A DNA stretch of 64,000 nt. Origin: Rhizobium mongolense USDA 1844 (lineage in GTDB: Bacteria; Pseudomonadota; Alphaproteobacteria; Rhizobiales; Rhizobiaceae). The DNA is taken from positions 124,001 to 188,000 of the forward strand of contig NZ_ATTQ01000012.1 of assembly GCF_000419765.1 (NCBI RefSeq), read 5' to 3'. Below the pieces are notes generated by a model, which did no database searches, was not told the origin of the DNA, and saw only the letters and a list, made by a program, of their open reading frames with translations. A program made the translations under genes and the position numbers. Shown here piece after piece: positions 27,293-34,434 of the stretch (positions are counted from its first letter, which is position 1; every line of letters begins with the position of its first letter).

Positions 27293-28114
27293 ATGGCTGC
27301 CGCGCTGATCACGATCGAAAGCGCCGACGATCCGCGCATTGCGGAATTCCGCGCGATCCGCGAACGCGACCTGACGGGCAGGCAGGACCGCTTCATTGCC
27401 GAAGGCACCGTCGTGCTGCGCATGCTGGCCGAAGCCCACGCGACGAGACGCGGCTTCGAGGCCGAGAAAATCCTGTTGCTGCGAAACCGCGCCGAAGGCG
27501 TCGCAGACATTCTTGCGCGTGTGCCGGACGATGTCCCAGTCTATGTCGCTGAGGCGGATGTTCTCGACGGTATCGTCGGCTTCCATCTGCATCGTGGCGT
27601 GCTGGCGCTCGGTCGACGCATCGCGGGCAGCGAGAACCTGCTCGACAGTCTGCCGGGGCGCGCGCTGGTGCTCGTTGGCTGCGGCATTTCCAATCACGAC
27701 AACGCCGGTTCGATGTTCCGCAATGCGGCCGCCTTCAACGCGGACGCCATCTTCCTCGACGAGACGTCCTGCGACCCGCTTTACCGCAAGGCGATGCGTG
27801 TCTCGGTGGGTTCCGTGCTGAGCGTTCCCTATCAGCGGAGCAGCAGTGCTCTCGATATCCTCGTCGCACTAGCAGAACGCGGTTTCGATATCTGGACGCT
27901 ATCGCCGCGCGGCAAGACTGACATCCGTGCGATAGCGCCTTCGGACCGCATGGCTCTGGTGGTCGGTACCGAGGGAGATGGGCTGCCGGAAGCAGTCCTG
28001 GCGCGCTTTAGGAGTGCGCGCATTCCGCAATCTGCCCAACTCGACAGTCTCAATGTTGCGACGGCGACCGGCATCGCTTTGTTCGCGATGGCATCTGCGG
28101 CCGGTCGTCTCTGA
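27293..28114 (+). CDS. TrmH/SpoU-family RNA 2'-O-ribose methyltransferase
   Basis: The 273-residue protein has an N-terminal substrate-binding domain (FIAEGTVVLRMLAEA) and the C-terminal SPOUT knot with motif 1 (SNHDNAGSMFRNA), motif 2 (LVVGTEGDGLP) and motif 3 (SLNVATATGIALF), which bind S-adenosylmethionine. The target is rRNA or tRNA but its position cannot be told from sequence. The start at 27293 follows the small membrane protein by 5 bp. It ends 1 bp before the stop of the convergent coiled-coil gene. Confidence 0.88.
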   Translation: MAAALITIESADDPRIAEFRAIRERDLTGRQDRFIAEGTVVLRMLAEAHATRRGFEAEKILLLRNRAEGVADILARVPDDVPVYVAEADVLDGIVGFHLHRGVLALGRRIAGSENLLDSLPGRALVLVGCGISNHDNAGSMFRNAAAFNADAIFLDETSCDPLYRKAMRVSVGSVLSVPYQRSSSALDILVALAERGFDIWTLSPRGKTDIRAIAPSDRMALVVGTEGDGLPEAVLARFRSARIPQSAQLDSLNVATATGIALFAMASAAGRL

Positions 28115-28115
28115 A

Positions 28116-29312
28116 TCAGCCCGGTTGCGACAGGATCGTTGCGGCGCGCTGGGCGAGGCTCACGCGTTCGCCCTCTTCGTTACCCGCATCCTCCGGCAGA
28201 AGGTCGCGGATCGGCGAGGAGGGGCCTTCGTTAAGCGCCGTCAGTGCCACCATGCCGGCCGCGATCGAGGCGATCTCTTCGCGCATGGCGCTGTCGTTGC
28301 CCGTCGTCGCCTTCGCCTTGGAAATGCGATCGGAAACGGCTGCACTGCGCGCGCGAACTTCTTCGGCAAGGCGGGCGGCAACCGCTGCTGAATCAAGTTC
28401 GGAAGCTGGAGATTCTTCCTGCATCAGTTCCTCCCCTTTGGTTTCGACCGTTGCCAGACCCGCATCGCGTAGCGCGCGGTTTGCCTTGCGCAGGCCGGCA
28501 TTGAGTGACTTCAATTGCTCCTTGAGCTTGGCGATTTCCTGCTGGCGGCGGCCGAGGAGCGTTTCCTTGTCGGCAGCGGAAGCTGTCTCACGCGCGGATT
28601 TGTCTTCCAGGCGGATCACCAAATGCTCCTGCTGCGTCAGCTTCTGCTCGGCATCCTTGGCCCGGTTCTGCAGAAGATTGACGTCCTGGCGCAACGTGTC
28701 GCGTTCGTCGCGCAGCGCGTTAGCACGGGATTTTAGACTTTCCATCTCAGTTTCGCGCGCCGCCATGTCGATTTTGAGGTTGTCCGCCTGCTCGGCCAGC
28801 TTGTTGAGCCGCGTGCGCAGCGTCTCGATCTCGCTTTCCTTTGCAGAAGTCGCCTGTTCGGCAATGTGCAGGCTCGTCTTCAACTGGCTGATATAGTTTT
28901 CGTCCTTGCGCAGCCGGGAGCGCATTTCGGCGGCCTCGACGTTCAGATCGCCGATCTGCGCCTGCAATGCGCCGAGTTCGGACGACAAGCGGCCGGCATC
29001 GAGCGCAAGGGAATCATGGCGAAGCTGCAGGGACAGGGATTTTTCGCGCTCGCGTATCAGGTCCTGTGCCGTTCTGGCATTCTCCGCAGCGTAGAGCGCC
29101 CGCACCATGTCCTTCTGCGCCCGTACCTCCTGCGGGGTCAGGGGCATTGTCGCCTTCATGCGGTTTTCCGTATACCAGACGATGCGGCGATGGATTGCAG
29201 GAGAGATCAGGAAGACGAGGAACGCCGCCGTCAGGAAACCCAGTCCGAACAGAAGAGCATATTCGATCACGGCGCGGCCACTGCTTTGAGGTTTGATTTG
29301 CGTCAGCGCCAC
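28116..29312 (-). CDS. Membrane-anchored long coiled-coil protein of unknown function
   Basis: A 398-residue protein with one N-terminal membrane segment (about 16-38, IEYALLFGLGFLTAAFLVFL) followed by a heptad-rich coiled coil from about residue 60 to 300 and a less ordered C-terminus. The charged, Leu-periodic sequence (for example LRTRLNKLAEQADNLK) carries no catalytic motif. The topology resembles envelope or division scaffold proteins, but no function is established. It lies downstream of the EipA-like gene on the same strand with an 79-bp gap. Confidence 0.75.
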   Translation of the reverse strand: MALTQIKPQSSGRAVIEYALLFGLGFLTAAFLVFLISPAIHRRIVWYTENRMKATMPLTPQEVRAQKDMVRALYAAENARTAQDLIREREKSLSLQLRHDSLALDAGRLSSELGALQAQIGDLNVEAAEMRSRLRKDENYISQLKTSLHIAEQATSAKESEIETLRTRLNKLAEQADNLKIDMAARETEMESLKSRANALRDERDTLRQDVNLLQNRAKDAEQKLTQQEHLVIRLEDKSARETASAADKETLLGRRQQEIAKLKEQLKSLNAGLRKANRALRDAGLATVETKGEELMQEESPASELDSAAVAARLAEEVRARSAAVSDRISKAKATTGNDSAMREEIASIAAGMVALTALNEGPSSPIRDLLPEDAGNEEGERVSLAQRAATILSQPG

Positions 29313-29391
29313 TGATTAAAGCACGCGCTGCGCCTAGGGCAAGTGGCGGATAGGTGACGGCGGGCAAGAATCCCGCCGCCGGATCGTGGGC

Positions 29392-29988
29392 TTAGAAGGG
29401 GTTCCAGGTCGGACCGGGCGTGATTTTCAGATAGCCCACGTTGATGCCGAGGCGGGCGCCGACGCCGGTGCGGATCGGAACCACCAGAACATTGTTGTTC
29501 TTGAGCAGCGTCATGCCAAAGCCGGCAATGACGAAGGCCTGGCCGCTGACGCCGCCGAAGCGGGCATAAATGCTGTCGATCGAAGGCAGGTCATAGACCA
29601 GCATCATGACGCGCGTGCCCTGGCCGCCGTAGTCGATGCCGAGGGACGGTCCCTGCCAGTAGAGCGAATGTGCGCCGGCGTTCTTGGTGTTGAGCTGGCC
29701 TTCTCCGTAGGTCAGGCCGGCGATGAAGGCGCCGGACCCTTCCTGTCCCAAAACGTAACCGTTGGGCAGACCGTATTTTTGAAAGGCTGCTTCAACTACC
29801 TTTGCCAGACCCCCGCTGGTCGATCCGAAAAAGGAATGGCCAGCGTCGACGATCTCCTGCATGGTGTACTGATTGCTGTTGGCCTGCTGTGCTGCCGCCT
29901 GCTGCGGGGAGAGCACAAATGCTGCAATGGTCAGCGCGACGAAGAGTCGGCAAAAGCCCATAAATCTTCCGGGGGATTGAAGGCGCAT
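29392..29988 (-). CDS. eipA: EipA-like periplasmic envelope-integrity protein (DUF1134)
   Basis: The 198-residue protein starts with a signal peptide (CRLFVALTIAAFVLSPQQAAAQ) and continues as a secreted DUF1134 domain, recognisable by GSGAFIAGLTYGEGQL, GIDYGGQGTRVMMLVYDLP and the C-terminal GVGARLGINVGYLKITPGPTWNPF motif read in parts. The family member EipA in Brucella is a small beta-barrel periplasmic protein needed for envelope stress resistance, and its gene adjoins chpT-ctrA there; the same neighbourhood is seen here. A CtrA-like site lies upstream. Start alternatives are ATG 29988 and ATG 29961; the signal peptide is intact with either. Confidence 0.78.
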   Translation of the reverse strand: MRLQSPGRFMGFCRLFVALTIAAFVLSPQQAAAQQANSNQYTMQEIVDAGHSFFGSTSGGLAKVVEAAFQKYGLPNGYVLGQEGSGAFIAGLTYGEGQLNTKNAGAHSLYWQGPSLGIDYGGQGTRVMMLVYDLPSIDSIYARFGGVSGQAFVIAGFGMTLLKNNNVLVVPIRTGVGARLGINVGYLKITPGPTWNPF

Positions 29989-30059
29989 GGTGTCATCCGT
30001 TCATCATGGTCGGTTCGATGAGCCGTTTCCGGCAGTGGATGCATTTTGCGCGGATCGTC

Positions 30060-30075
30060 TTAACAATCGGTTTAC
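30060..30075. promoter_or_regulatory. Candidate CtrA-like half-site pair between eipA and chpT
   Basis: TTAA at 30060-30063 and TTAC at 30072-30075 are spaced 12 bp start to start, similar to the TTAA-N7-TTAA CtrA box but one base wider. The location between the divergent eipA and chpT genes makes regulation by CtrA plausible. A single weak pair like this can arise by chance. Confidence 0.4.
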
Positions 30076-30174
30076 CAAATATGGTGTCATTATGGCGACG
30101 AGTACGGCGCAAACTTCGTGCAATTTTGATCAGGCATGATAGGCGGGATGAAATTTTGCCGCCTTTAGGAGACG

Positions 30175-30825
30175 ATGATGTCCAAGAACCCCAATCTTAC
30201 GTTGACCGGCCCGGATCTGGCCGCGCTACTTTGCAGCCGTGTTTGCCACGACGTCATCTCGCCCGTCGGCGCGATCAACAACGGTCTCGAGCTGCTGGAC
30301 GAAGGCGGCGCCGATTCGGACGCCATGGACCTCATCCGCACGAGTGCGCTCAATGCCTCGGTTCGCCTGAAATTTGCACGTCTCGCATTTGGCGCCTCCG
30401 GTTCGGTCGGCGCTTCGATCGATACCGGTGAGGCAGAGCGCGCAGCCAAGGATTTCGCAGCTGCCGAAAAGAAGACCGAGGTGACCTGGAACGGGCCGCG
30501 CGCCATCGTCGCTAAAAACCGGGTCAAGCTGCTGCTCAATCTCTTCCTGGTTGCCTATTCCTCGATCCCGCGCGGCGGCTCGCTGGAAGTGACGCTTGAG
30601 AATCCGGAGTTCGACGCGAAGTTCAAGATCGTCGCCAAGGGCAAGCTGATGCGCCTGCCGGCGAAGTTCGTGGAAATCACATCCGGCCAAGTCGAAGAGG
30701 CGATCGATGCGCATTCGATCCAACCTTACTACACGGTCCTGCTTGCCGAAGAGTGCGGCATGGAGCTCGGCCACAGCGCGACGGGCGAAGAAATTATCTT
30801 CACCGCGGAGTCGGTTATTGTCTAG
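30175..30825 (+). CDS. chpT: ChpT histidine phosphotransferase
   Basis: The 216-residue protein relays phosphate from the CckA hybrid kinase to CtrA and CpdR in the alphaproteobacterial cell cycle. It has the dimeric DHp-like helix with the phospho-His H25 in SRVCHDVISPVGAINNGLEL, followed by a degenerate ATPase-like domain that lacks ATP-binding motifs. Two ATG codons are in tandem (30175 and 30178); the second has the better spacing from AGGAG at 30167-30171, so the true protein may be one residue shorter. ctrA lies 0.6 kb downstream on the opposite strand. Confidence 0.92.
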   Translation: MMSKNPNLTLTGPDLAALLCSRVCHDVISPVGAINNGLELLDEGGADSDAMDLIRTSALNASVRLKFARLAFGASGSVGASIDTGEAERAAKDFAAAEKKTEVTWNGPRAIVAKNRVKLLLNLFLVAYSSIPRGGSLEVTLENPEFDAKFKIVAKGKLMRLPAKFVEITSGQVEEAIDAHSIQPYYTVLLAEECGMELGHSATGEEIIFTAESVIV

Positions 30826-30944
30826 CGTCATGGTTGCATTGCTGCAGCCTGGCACGTCCCAGGTAACACTTCCTTAGCCTAATGGACCTAGTCTCAAGGA
30901 CTGAGGAAGCGCCACTGGATTAAAAGTGGAGCGAAGGAGCAGGC

Positions 30945-31307
30945 ATGCAGCGGTTCATGATCACTGATAGTTCGGATGTCGTGCGCAAAGTCGGAAAGCG
31001 TATCCTTTCCGAACTCGATTTCCTTGTCAGTGAGGCGTCCAATGCAAGCGAAGCGCTTTCACGCTGCCAGGCCGAGCTCCCGGAATATATGATCGTCGAT
31101 TCCGGCATGGACGGCGCGCTCGAGCTGATTTCGGCCATCCGGGCGATGGAAGGCGGCAAGGACGTCAAGATCTACTACTGCGTCATCGAGGCCGATCTCA
31201 AGAAGCTGATGATGGGCAAGCGGGCAGGGGCCACCGACTTCCTGCTGAAACCCTTCGACCGCAAAATCCTGACGGCCGTCTTCGGCAACCGCGCCATCGC
31301 CGCCTGA
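30945..31307 (+). CDS. Orphan single-domain response regulator (receiver)
   Basis: A stand-alone receiver of 120 residues with acidic residue D8, phospho-acceptor D52 in YMIVDSGMDG and K102 in LLKPFD. The position that normally holds the switch Ser/Thr at the end of beta-4 reads IYYCVIEAD, with no Ser or Thr, so its activation mechanism may differ. It resembles neither CpdR nor DivK closely. It sits between chpT (119 bp upstream) and the convergent ctrA, has an AAGGAG site before ATG 30945, and ends at a terminator. A role as a phosphate sink or modulator of the ChpT relay is a guess from position. Confidence 0.85.
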   Translation: MQRFMITDSSDVVRKVGKRILSELDFLVSEASNASEALSRCQAELPEYMIVDSGMDGALELISAIRAMEGGKDVKIYYCVIEADLKKLMMGKRAGATDFLLKPFDRKILTAVFGNRAIAA

Positions 31308-31330
31308 TTTCTTATATTCGTCAAGGCCTG

Positions 31331-31358
31331 AGCCGCCTCCGGGCGGCTTTGTTTTTTT
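31331..31358 (+). terminator. Rho-independent terminator after the orphan receiver gene
   Basis: A 7-bp perfect stem (31331-31337 with 31342-31348), 4-base loop, then TTG and a run of seven T residues, 24 bp past the stop codon. Confidence 0.88.
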
Positions 31359-31378
31359 CGAGGCCATGCATCGAAACG

Positions 31379-31401
31379 AAAAACCCCGCCGGAAAGGCGG
31401 G
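31379..31401 (-). terminator. Rho-independent terminator of ctrA
   Basis: On the minus strand a 6-bp GC stem (31401-31396 with 31390-31385) with a 5-base loop is followed by a G and five U residues. It lies about 33 bp past the ctrA stop. Confidence 0.85.
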
Positions 31402-31434
31402 ATATCTCATAATCGAAAGGGGAAATTCGGTGTC

Positions 31435-32136
31435 TCAGGCGGTTTCGGCGTATTCGGCGCCATCCGGCTCGCGCAGAACGTAGCCGCGGCCCCAGACGGT
31501 TTCGATGTAGTTTGCGCCGCCGGCAGCATTTGCGAGCTTCTTGCGCAGCTTGCAGATGAAGACGTCGATGATCTTCAGTTCCGGCTCGTCCATACCGCCG
31601 TAAAGGTGGTTGAGGAACATTTCCTTGGTCAGCGTCGTGCCCTTGCGGAGCGAAAGCAGCTCCAGCATCTGGTATTCCTTGCCCGTCAGGTGAACACGCT
31701 GGCCGCCGACTTCAACGGTCTTGGCGTCAAGGTTCACGATCAACTCTCCGGTCATGATGACCGACTGGGCGTGGCCCTTGGAACGGCGGACGATCGCGTG
31801 GATGCGAGCGACCAATTCGTCCTTGTGGAACGGCTTGGTCATGTAGTCGTCAGCGCCGAAGCCAAGGCCGCGGACCTTGTCTTCAATGCCTGCCATACCG
31901 GAGAGGATCAGGATTGGTGTCTTGACCTTGGACAGGCGGAGAGTGCGCAGCACTTCATATCCGGACATGTCTGGAAGGTTCAGATCGAGAAGGATGATGT
32001 CGTAATCATACAGTTTGCCGAGATCGACGCCTTCTTCACCGAGATCGGTGGTGTAGACGTTGAAGCTTTCGGATTTCAGCATCAGTTCGATGCTCTGCGC
32101 TGTCGCGCTGTCGTCTTCGATAAGTAGTACCCGCAT
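31435..32136 (-). CDS. ctrA: Cell-cycle master response regulator CtrA
   Basis: The 233-residue OmpR-type regulator has a receiver with D51 in IILLDLNLPDMSGYEVL, the conserved FGADDYMTKPFHKDELVARI segment, and a winged-helix DNA-binding domain ending IETVWGRGYVLREP. In alphaproteobacteria it controls replication initiation, division, flagella and other polar functions. ATG 32136 begins directly at MRVLLIEDD; a longer reading to 32247 adds 37 unrelated residues. Regulators of the same pathway, chpT and sciP, lie within 2.5 kb. The upstream region carries TTAA-like half-sites consistent with autoregulation. Confidence 0.97.
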   Translation of the reverse strand: MRVLLIEDDSATAQSIELMLKSESFNVYTTDLGEEGVDLGKLYDYDIILLDLNLPDMSGYEVLRTLRLSKVKTPILILSGMAGIEDKVRGLGFGADDYMTKPFHKDELVARIHAIVRRSKGHAQSVIMTGELIVNLDAKTVEVGGQRVHLTGKEYQMLELLSLRKGTTLTKEMFLNHLYGGMDEPELKIIDVFICKLRKKLANAAGGANYIETVWGRGYVLREPDGAEYAETA

Positions 32137-32577
32137 TATTATCCCCTTTACCGCCGCCGAAAGGTGGTCTGGCCCCCTACGCGATACCGAATACTTCACT
32201 GCGTGATTTGGAAGCTGCCACGAAATGGTTAACAAATTCTGATTCACTCTGGCAAGAGGTAACGAATTTATTAAGCAATTTCTCCATTTCGCTGTTTTCC
32301 AATGAGAATCCGCAACGCCGATTCCTTAACTTTTACATTAAGAATGGCCGGTAAGCGATTCATTCGACTCACCAATGAACAGGATCCGGAAATCGCGTAG
32401 TGATGTTTACCGACCCTTAAATCATCGGCACTATCATTAACGATGCCCGTAAACGAAAGGTTACCAGCGGTAGGTTTTTGTTAATACCGATGGAAATTTT
32501 TTTGGCGGACCGTTTCAAACCGGTGCGCAAGGGCAATTTTTGTAGAGCCGGGATCTCGCATCACTGGAGTAATGCGT
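32137..32577. promoter_or_regulatory. ctrA / fliJ divergent control region with TTAA-like half-sites
   Basis: This 441-bp AT-richer gap holds no gene. Half-sites at 12-bp start-to-start spacing occur at 32259/32271 (GTAA, TTAA), 32326/32338 (TTAA, TTAA) and as a triplet at 32437/32449/32461 (TTAA, GTAA, TTAC). The textbook CtrA box TTAA-N7-TTAA has an 11-bp period, so these are near matches. Their placement fits autoregulation of ctrA and control of the flagellar gene. Confidence 0.5.
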
Positions 32578-32928
32578 ATGAAGTCGCGTGAGAGCCTAGT
32601 TCGCCTGAAGGAGTTTCAGGTGAACGAAAAACGACGTCAGCTGCAGCAATTGCAGATGATGATGTCGGAATTCGATCGTATGACGAAGGATCTGGAAAGT
32701 CAGATCGTCATCGAAGAGAAGAAGTCCGGCATTTCCGACCCGAATCACTTCGCCTACCCGACCTTCGCAAAGGCGGCACGCCAGCGCGCCGACAATCTTC
32801 AGGTCTCCATCAAGGAATTGAAGATGCAGGAAGAGTCACTGGAGCAGGCGCTTGAGGAGATGCAGGCGGAATATGCCCGCGCTAGCGCGCTCGAAGAGCG
32901 GGATAGCGCCATTCGGGCCCGCGCCTGA
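32578..32928 (+). CDS. fliJ: FliJ-like flagellar export chaperone/stalk protein
   Basis: A 116-residue all-helical, charged coiled-coil protein (SRESLVRLKEFQVNEKRRQ at the start, LEEMQAEYARASALEERD at the end). Length, heptad pattern and the typical FliJ opening match the soluble component of the flagellar type III export apparatus. FliJ sequences diverge strongly, so the call is less firm than for its neighbours. I chose ATG 32578, 8 bp after GGAG at 32566-32569; ATG 32572 is too close to that site. It is divergent from ctrA, the expected controller of flagellar genes. Confidence 0.68.
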   Translation: MKSRESLVRLKEFQVNEKRRQLQQLQMMMSEFDRMTKDLESQIVIEEKKSGISDPNHFAYPTFAKAARQRADNLQVSIKELKMQEESLEQALEEMQAEYARASALEERDSAIRARA

Positions 32929-32940
32929 TCGATTGGCAGC

Positions 32941-32960
32941 GGACGCCGGCTGCGGCGTCC
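32941..32960 (+). terminator. First of two tandem hairpins after fliJ
   Basis: A perfect 8-bp GC-rich stem (32941-32948 with 32953-32960) with a 4-base loop begins 12 bp after the stop codon but has no U-run. It precedes a stronger hairpin at 32977-33017. Confidence 0.5.
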
Positions 32961-32976
32961 CGGGGATCGCCTGAAG

Positions 32977-33021
32977 AAGCCATGTATGACGGGCCGTAAG
33001 TCCGTCATACATGGCTTTTGG
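32977..33021. terminator. Long hairpin terminator between fliJ and the convergent GNAT gene
   Basis: The stem is 16 perfect base pairs (32977-32992 with 33002-33017) around a 9-base loop and runs into TTTT on the plus strand (33016-33019). It lies just before the stop codon of the convergent GNAT gene (33027), so it may terminate from both sides. Confidence 0.8.
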
Positions 33022-33026
33022 TGTTG

Positions 33027-33305
33027 CTAATTCACGACGTCGCGCCATTCCTCGTGGCGCTGTGATTGCGCCTTGAAGAACGGGCAGAGCGGAAAGATCT
33101 TCCAGCCGCCCTTTCTCGCCTCTTCGACGGCGTGAAGCGCAAGCGCCTGGCCGACGCCTTTGCCGCGCAGGGCATCCGGCACGCCGGTGTGATCGATGAT
33201 GACGAGCTTCGGCGACGTGCGGGAATAGCTCATCTCGGCTTCGTGGCCGTCGACCTTGGCCACATACCGCCCGCCCGAGGCACTGTCTTCGTTGCGAATA
33301 TCCAT
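33027..33305 (-). CDS. Small GNAT-family N-acetyltransferase (YjdJ type)
   Basis: At 92 residues this is the minimal form of the GNAT fold. The segment IIDHTGVPDALRGKGVGQALA contains the acetyl-CoA-binding (R/Q)xxGxG motif, and the C-terminal GWKIFPLCPFFKAQ resembles the small-acetyltransferase family that includes bacterial YjdJ. The acceptor is unknown. It is convergent with fliJ and divergent from the PqiA-like gene. Confidence 0.82.
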   Translation of the reverse strand: MDIRNEDSASGGRYVAKVDGHEAEMSYSRTSPKLVIIDHTGVPDALRGKGVGQALALHAVEEARKGGWKIFPLCPFFKAQSQRHEEWRDVVN

Positions 33306-33412
33306 TGTATTTTCTCCGAAAGCCGATGTTGTTCAGGCAGACCGTGACATGGCGGCCATGCCATGCCAAGCCGGTGCAGGTGACGACACAGTGTTCAAAC
33401 AAGGGGTATTCG

Positions 33413-33880
33413 ATGAGAAGACTGGTGGGAATCCGGCCGGTACTGCTTGCTGCGGCACCATTTTTCCTGGCGCTTGGGCTGGTACTGCCTCTGATCCGAT
33501 TCGAGAAACTCTACTTCTTCGACGAAACGCCGTCGCTGGTGGAGATCGTTGCTTTGCTCTGGAGCGGAGGGGACATCCCGCTCGCGCTGATCGTCGGGAT
33601 CGTGTCAATCGTATTGCCGATCCTGAAGATCATCGGCATTGCCGCCGAGGCGACGGCTGCCGGCGGCGGGACCGGCAGCTGGTTTTATCGTCACGCCGTA
33701 CCGTATCTGTCCAAGTGGTCGATGATGGACGTATTACTGGTGGCGATCGTGGTTGCGGCGGCGAAGACCACGGGCCTGGCGGATGCTTTTACCCAACCCG
33801 GACTCTGGTGCTACGCAGCGTCAACAATAATTTCGGGCCTTCTTCACTCCCTTCAGGGAAATGCGTCCGGCCCGAAATAA
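33413..33880 (+). CDS. PqiA-like integral membrane protein
   Basis: A 155-residue, very hydrophobic protein with about four membrane segments. The sequence RPVLLAAAPFFLALGLVLPL, the loop with FDETPSLVEIVALLWSGGDIPLA, and WSMMDVLLVAIVVAAAK match a single PqiA domain (paraquat-inducible protein A family), here as one domain rather than the two of Escherichia coli PqiA. PqiA/LetA-type proteins act in lipid transport or envelope stress together with MCE-domain partners, none of which is nearby. ATG 33413 follows an AAGGGG site; the longer reading from 33305 runs into the divergent GNAT gene. Confidence 0.8.
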   Translation: MRRLVGIRPVLLAAAPFFLALGLVLPLIRFEKLYFFDETPSLVEIVALLWSGGDIPLALIVGIVSIVLPILKIIGIAAEATAAGGGTGSWFYRHAVPYLSKWSMMDVLLVAIVVAAAKTTGLADAFTQPGLWCYAASTIISGLLHSLQGNASGPK

Positions 33881-33904
33881 ATGTCTTTGCCTGAGGCAGA
33901 TGGT

Positions 33905-34180
33905 TCAGTGACGGTATTGCTGGATACGCGTCGTGCGCAGGCCGGCAAGGCCGTGACTGTTGATCGACGACTGCCAGGACAGGAATTCTTCGACGGTGAG
34001 CGTGTAACGCTCGCAGGCTTCTTCCAAGCTCAACAGGCCACCGCGTACCGCGGCGACAACCTCAGCCTTGCGACGGATAACCCAGCGCCGGGTATTCGGC
34101 GGCGGAAGATCCGCAATCGTCAGCGGGCTGCCATCGGGGCCGATGACATATTTTACTCGGGGACGTATCATTTCGGTCAT
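33905..34180 (-). CDS. sciP: SciP, small CtrA-inhibitory DNA-binding protein (DUF1153)
   Basis: The 91-residue protein is a tryptophan-repressor-like helix-turn-helix (RRWVIRRKAEVVAAVRGGLL, then EEACERYTLTVEEFLSW), with the conserved N-terminal PRVKYVIGPDGSPLTIADLP. SciP in Caulobacter blocks CtrA-activated transcription in G1 cells. The presence of sciP within 1.8 kb of ctrA and 3.1 kb of chpT places the regulator, its phosphodonor and its antagonist together. ATG 34180 begins at the conserved MTEMIRPRV; the earlier start adds nine residues. Confidence 0.92.
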   Translation of the reverse strand: MTEMIRPRVKYVIGPDGSPLTIADLPPPNTRRWVIRRKAEVVAAVRGGLLSLEEACERYTLTVEEFLSWQSSINSHGLAGLRTTRIQQYRH

Positions 34181-34434
34181 TGGACTCTCTACACAACTCA
34201 AGACCACGCGGGCACTCTAGCTTGTCACATTTAAAAATTGCCTAAGCGCACAGTAAGACTTTGATAACAACTTTAGCTGCCTCACTGCCCGCCACGGCGG
34301 GCCGCCCACCGTAGCGTCAATTTATGCCTTACGTCGCTACGACGCGGGGCATCGTTGCAGTCTTGCTGTTGCCCGGCGCCGTTGCGCTTCCTCTGCGAGA
34401 TCCGAACCGACGGCCCGCAGCTGAGGACAAGTCG

